Below are positions 41,361 to 44,017 of a stretch of DNA of 44,017 nucleotides, one piece after another. The notes beneath the pieces were generated by a model. The model did not search any database. It was not told the origin of the DNA and saw only the letters and a list, made by a program, of their open reading frames with translations. The stretch comes from G963674505 sp964575975 (GTDB lineage Bacteria > Desulfobacterota > Desulfobacteria > Desulfobacterales > SKZT01). Both the position numbers and the translations under genes were made by a program. The first letter of the stretch is position 1, and every line of letters begins with the position of its first letter. Where the stretch lies: positions 1 through 44,017 of the forward strand of contig CAZNTU010000020.1 of the NCBI GenBank assembly GCA_964575975.1, in the 5' to 3' direction.

Positions 41361-41407
41361 AAAAAAGGCGAAGCGGCCGATAAAAGCGGCTTCGCCCTTT
41401 GTTTTTT
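41361..41407. terminator. Bidirectional intrinsic terminator
   Basis: GGCGAAGC (41367-41374) pairs with GCTTCGCC (41389-41396), flanked by A-rich and T-rich runs on both sides (AAAAAA before, TTTGTTTTTT after). It separates the convergent selenoprotein and FMN glutamate synthase-like genes. Confidence 0.85.
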
Positions 41408-41423
41408 CAATCAGAGTCTCTTC

Positions 41424-43061
41424 TTACGAGAACAGAATCTTCTTCGCGGTCTCGTCGTTCACATCCGACACGTGAGAAATGCCGGTTTCCTTGGCGGTCT
41501 CGCGGTTGGCGGCGAACAGGTCGGTGCGGGCAAGCTGGTCGACGCGGAATTTCCTGGCGCCGGCCATGAGCTGCTGGAGTCCGCAGGACAGCTTGTCGGC
41601 CATGGTCCAGAAAGCGATGGCACCGTACGGAATGTTTTTCATTTCGTCTTTGCCGATCTTGTCCTGGACGTCGAAGTAGGAGGCGAAAATCTCCTCGGCC
41701 TTGTTGCCGAACTTGCTGACGGACTTGGGAAGCTCGTCCCAGTTGCCGTTGACTTTATCCTTGTTTTCCGGTTTCAGGACGCCCTCGATGTTAGAACCGA
41801 CGAATCCCGGAACCATGATGGCGCGGCCCATGCAAACCAGCTTGGTGTAGGGGGCGCCCAGGGCGATGGCTTTGAAGATGCTGTCTTCGAGAGCGAATCC
41901 GCCCGCGAAGGAGAGATCCACGACCTTCTGTCCCTTGGCGGCCAGCAGGCTGGCGTACTCGTGGGCCTTGGAATGCAGGTTGATCGAAGGCACGCCCCAG
42001 CTTTGCATCATGTTCCAGGGGCTCATGCCGGTGCCGCCGCCGGAGCCGTCGATGGTCAGAAGGTCCAGCTTGCCCTCGGAGGCGAACTTGATGGCCATGG
42101 CCAGTTCGGTCATGCCGTAGGAACCGGTCTTGAGGGAAATGCGTTTGAAACCGAGACTCCTGAGATAGTCCACGGATTTCATGAAGTCTTCGCGAACGAG
42201 ATCGACCGTGCTCAGGTTGGTGCCGCCCAACCTGCTGTGGCGCGCGAAGGAACGAATCGCGCCGCTCTTGAAGGCCTCCTGGACCTTGGGAAGTTCCGGG
42301 TTGGGATCGACCACGTAGCCGCGTTTTTTCAGGAACAGCGCGTAATCCAGGCTGGTGACCTGGATCTCGCCGCCGATGTCCTTGGCGCCCTGGCCCCATT
42401 TCAGTTCGATAATGCATTTGTCGCCGTATTTGTTCGCGACGTACTCGGCCACGCCGTTTCTGGTGTCTTCCACGTTCATTTGCACGATGATCGCGCCGTA
42501 GCCGTCGAAATAACGCAGGTATCCGCTGATGCGGCGGTCCAGTTCGGGGGCTTTCTCGATGTGGCCGTTTTCGATTACCGCCTCGCGGTCCACTCCCACC
42601 ACGTTCTCGCCGATGACGACGGGGATGCCCACCAGCGCGCCGCCGATGGCGAAAGAATCCCAGTACTTGGCCGCGATGAAGGTGGAGCCTAAAGCGCCGG
42701 TCATCAGAGGAATGCGGGACTTGGTCTTGACCTCCGCGCCGAACTCGGTGGTCAGATCGACGTTGGGGAAAATACAGTCGTCGGGATCGTTGCTCAGATT
42801 GCCGTTGAGCCCGTATGCGCCGTAGGCGTACCCCTGGATGCGAAGGCTGTTGTAGGAAACCCCCACGTGGGTCGTGTTGTTCGCACCTGCGGTTACCGTA
42901 CCGAAATCGCGAGGATAGAGAAGTTTGCGTCCCACAAGGCTGGAAAGCCAAGTTTCGCACTGTCCGCTGCAATCGGCCCGGCAAAGCGTGCAAAGACTGG
43001 ATTCCGCAGGGTTGCCCCGATTAGCGGTCCCAAGAACATCGTTTTTCTTTTCGAATCTCAT
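41424..43061 (-). CDS. FMN-binding glutamate synthase-like protein (stand-alone GltB2 type)
   Basis: The 545-residue protein is the FMN/GOGAT central domain alone, with 'DGSGGGTGMSPWNM' at the flavin site and 'GALGSTFIAAKYWDSF' nearby. There is no glutaminase or pyridine-nucleotide subunit. The N-terminus has CTLCRADCSGQC (24-35), four Cys that could hold an iron-sulfur cluster. Stand-alone proteins of this type occur in archaea and anaerobic bacteria, with ferredoxin-linked or unknown electron donors. The ATG at 43061 has AAAGGAG at a proper distance; a longer open frame upstream lies in the leader. A glutamate synthase function is inferred, not certain. Confidence 0.9.
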   Translation of the reverse strand: MRFEKKNDVLGTANRGNPAESSLCTLCRADCSGQCETWLSSLVGRKLLYPRDFGTVTAGANNTTHVGVSYNSLRIQGYAYGAYGLNGNLSNDPDDCIFPNVDLTTEFGAEVKTKSRIPLMTGALGSTFIAAKYWDSFAIGGALVGIPVVIGENVVGVDREAVIENGHIEKAPELDRRISGYLRYFDGYGAIIVQMNVEDTRNGVAEYVANKYGDKCIIELKWGQGAKDIGGEIQVTSLDYALFLKKRGYVVDPNPELPKVQEAFKSGAIRSFARHSRLGGTNLSTVDLVREDFMKSVDYLRSLGFKRISLKTGSYGMTELAMAIKFASEGKLDLLTIDGSGGGTGMSPWNMMQSWGVPSINLHSKAHEYASLLAAKGQKVVDLSFAGGFALEDSIFKAIALGAPYTKLVCMGRAIMVPGFVGSNIEGVLKPENKDKVNGNWDELPKSVSKFGNKAEEIFASYFDVQDKIGKDEMKNIPYGAIAFWTMADKLSCGLQQLMAGARKFRVDQLARTDLFAANRETAKETGISHVSDVNDETAKKILFS

Positions 43062-43126
43062 TTCATGCTCCTTTTTCAAATTGGATGTAACCCGTGGCCG
43101 GGCGTCGGGGCGGGAACCGTCAGGGC

Positions 43127-43175
43127 AAAAAAAAGACGTCCGCCCCAATAGAAACATTGGGAAACAGACGTCTTT
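43127..43175 (-). terminator. Leader terminator (possible attenuator) of the FMN glutamate synthase-like gene
   Basis: On the - strand, AAAGACGTC (43175-43167) pairs with GACGTCTTT (43140-43132), with CCCAAT/ATTGGGG extending the stem, and eight T follow (43134-43127). It lies in the leader, about 65-115 bases before the gene start. An adjoining hairpin (GTCCG and CGGAC arms, 43176-43198) could be an alternative fold. Transcription attenuation is possible. Confidence 0.75.
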
Positions 43176-43239
43176 GTCCGCTCGTCAATTTGCCGGACGC
43201 CGTTGTCCGACATTTATTCACAATTAAATTTAGATGGTA

Positions 43240-43268
43240 TTTTTATTAATAATTATATTTTTTGTCAA
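43240..43268 (-). promoter_or_regulatory. Promoter of the FMN glutamate synthase-like gene (predicted)
   Basis: On the - strand TTGACA (43263-43268) is separated by 17 bases from TAAAAA (43240-43245). The region is very AT-rich (43211-43300). The transcript would include the terminator hairpin before the gene. Confidence 0.6.
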
Positions 43269-43385
43269 TATTAATTTTGATCTTTTTTTTAATTGAAACT
43301 TAAACGGAGGCTTCGGAGCCTGGATGTTCCGCCTGGTCCGCCTCGTTCCCACGTTTCACGCTCATCCTTGCACACAAATTATGCA

Positions 43386-43482
43386 ACCCTTTCAGGGTAA
43401 GGGGCCCGGAGGAGAGCATCGCCAACCCAGGGTGGCGCTTCGCTCGACCCTGGGCTGTGACATTCAACCCCTTCGGGGTATC
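43386..43482. repeat. Left arm of a long inverted repeat
   Basis: This arm contains CCCTTTCAGGG, a 33-base palindromic core at 43425-43457 with CCCAGGGT/ACCCTGGG ends, and CCCCTTCGGGGTATC. The same modules occur in inverse order and orientation at 43699-43795. The core is identical in both arms. Confidence 0.85.
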
Positions 43483-43593
43483 CAGAAACCGCCCTCGGTT
43501 TTTTTTCCTGTTTCGGGGTATCCGGAAGCCGCCCTCGGGCTTTTTTCCCGTTTTGGGGTATCCGGAAGCCGCTCTCGGGTTTTTTCCCGTTTC
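43475..43593. repeat. Three tandem 40-bp repeats
   Basis: Units start at 43475, 43515 and 43555, each with GGGGTATCCGGAAGCCGC (one or two changes) and a poly-T/CCCGTTT tail. The length is not a multiple of three, and the unit lacks spacer-like variation, so it is neither coding nor CRISPR. Confidence 0.9.
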
Positions 43594-43698
43594 GAGGCGT
43601 CGAACCGCAACGCCGATCGCCGGTTCCGTAAAGATCCGGGATGTCAATAAACGACAAGACTTGGCTTGCCGCCGATGGTCCCCGATGGTCCGATCGGC

Positions 43699-43795
43699 CG
43701 ATACCCCGAAGGGGTTTGATTTCGCAGCCCAGGGTCGAGCGAAGCGCCACCCTGGGTAGCGGGGCCGAAGATGGCTCTTTTCCCTGAAAGGGATA
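43699..43795. repeat. Right arm of a long inverted repeat
   Basis: This arm carries GATACCCCGAAGGGG, the 33-base core (43725-43757) and TCCCTGAAAGGGA. It is the inverse of the left arm at 43386-43482, with sequence between the core and the CCCTTTC module less conserved. The two arms are about 220 bases apart. Confidence 0.85.
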
Positions 43796-44017
43796 CATAG
43801 AAACCACTTTGTCGAATCCGGGTATTTTGAAACAGGGCCGCGATTTTCGGAGTTCGATTTTGTGTATAACGACGAGCGTTTCACGTGGGAACGCCTTCCT
43901 GACGCTTCGCGTCCGCGCCTTTATTCCAACCGATCGCCCGCTTTTCCTTGTTCGTGTATATTCTCAAAAGCGACACCGTAGCACAGGTTTGATTTCGATT
44001 TACGCGGCTTTCATAAT
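43796..44017. other. Gene-free stretch at the window end
   Basis: I see no coding frame with codon bias, RNA gene or repeat here. A gene may begin beyond the window. Confidence 0.4.

Noticed and set aside
41292..42692. A 466-codon open frame on the + strand opposite the FMN glutamate synthase-like gene
   Set aside because: It is an antisense shadow; the - strand protein has clear family motifs and the + frame has none.
43475..43593. Three spaced repeats as a CRISPR array
   Set aside because: The units are directly tandem with no unique spacers, and no cas genes are present.
43300..43884. A 194-codon - strand frame and others across the end repeats
   Set aside because: They translate 40-base tandem repeats, which shift frame in each unit, and inverted arms; no coding bias.

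Overview
The window (about 44 kb, moderately GC-rich, GC-biased third codon positions) looks like the chromosome of an anaerobic Gram-negative bacterium, most likely a Desulfobacterota (deltaproteobacterial) lineage. The arguments are family-level: a stand-alone F0 operon with a b/b' pair, a sirohaem/CcsA/HemA cluster, a GlcD/GlcF-type dehydrogenase pair followed by a probable selenoprotein, and a stand-alone FMN glutamate-synthase-like protein. No rRNA, tRNA or CRISPR array was found.

Bases 1-13852 (+ strand) are one tight operon with no housekeeping gene: an Hsp70 cut by the window edge, a zinc-ribbon/TPR protein, an Hsp70 fused to a von Willebrand A domain, a GrpE-like exchange factor, a third Hsp70, a 1256-residue FN3-repeat/zinc-ribbon/GTPase protein, and a large protein whose N-terminus resembles the GTPase-associated protein 1 (GAP1) family. 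This chaperone-GTPase island is the best candidate for an undescribed system. A bidirectional terminator separates it from the next block.

Bases 13953-17741 (- strand) encode the membrane part of an F-type ATP synthase (AtpZ, AtpI, a, a fused four-hairpin c, a single c, b', b) without F1 genes. The fused c protein keeps the ion-binding glutamate only in its first hairpin; the other three carry glutamine. The single c has a two-carboxylate motif suggestive of Na+ coupling. Bases 17986-23602 (+) hold a DHH phosphoesterase, a metallo-beta-lactamase-fold hydrolase, precorrin-2 dehydrogenase, CcsA, HemA and FabD. Bases 23719-26711 (+) hold DksA, a PHP-RNase III fusion and a radical SAM protein, probably one transcript.

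Bases 26867-28080 hold a MazF-type toxin-antitoxin pair and a 448-bp decayed insertion element with intact inverted ends. Bases 28346-37374 hold an EAL-CBS-GGDEF protein (+) facing a five-gene chemosensory operon (-): dual-receiver scaffold, CheW, hybrid CheA, CheY-like protein and a methyl-accepting protein, with no CheR or CheB. Bases 37648-38128 (-) hold the C-terminal piece of a nucleotidyltransferase and a small coupled gene.

Bases 38207-41261 (+) encode a FAD-linked 2-hydroxyacid dehydrogenase, its iron-sulfur partner, and a 112-residue ArsC/thioredoxin-fold protein that only reads through if an in-frame UGA is selenocysteine; a SECIS-like hairpin follows the UGA. A convergent FMN-dependent glutamate synthase-like gene (-) has a long leader with a terminator hairpin. 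The last ~700 bases are gene-free and rich in palindromic and tandem repeats.
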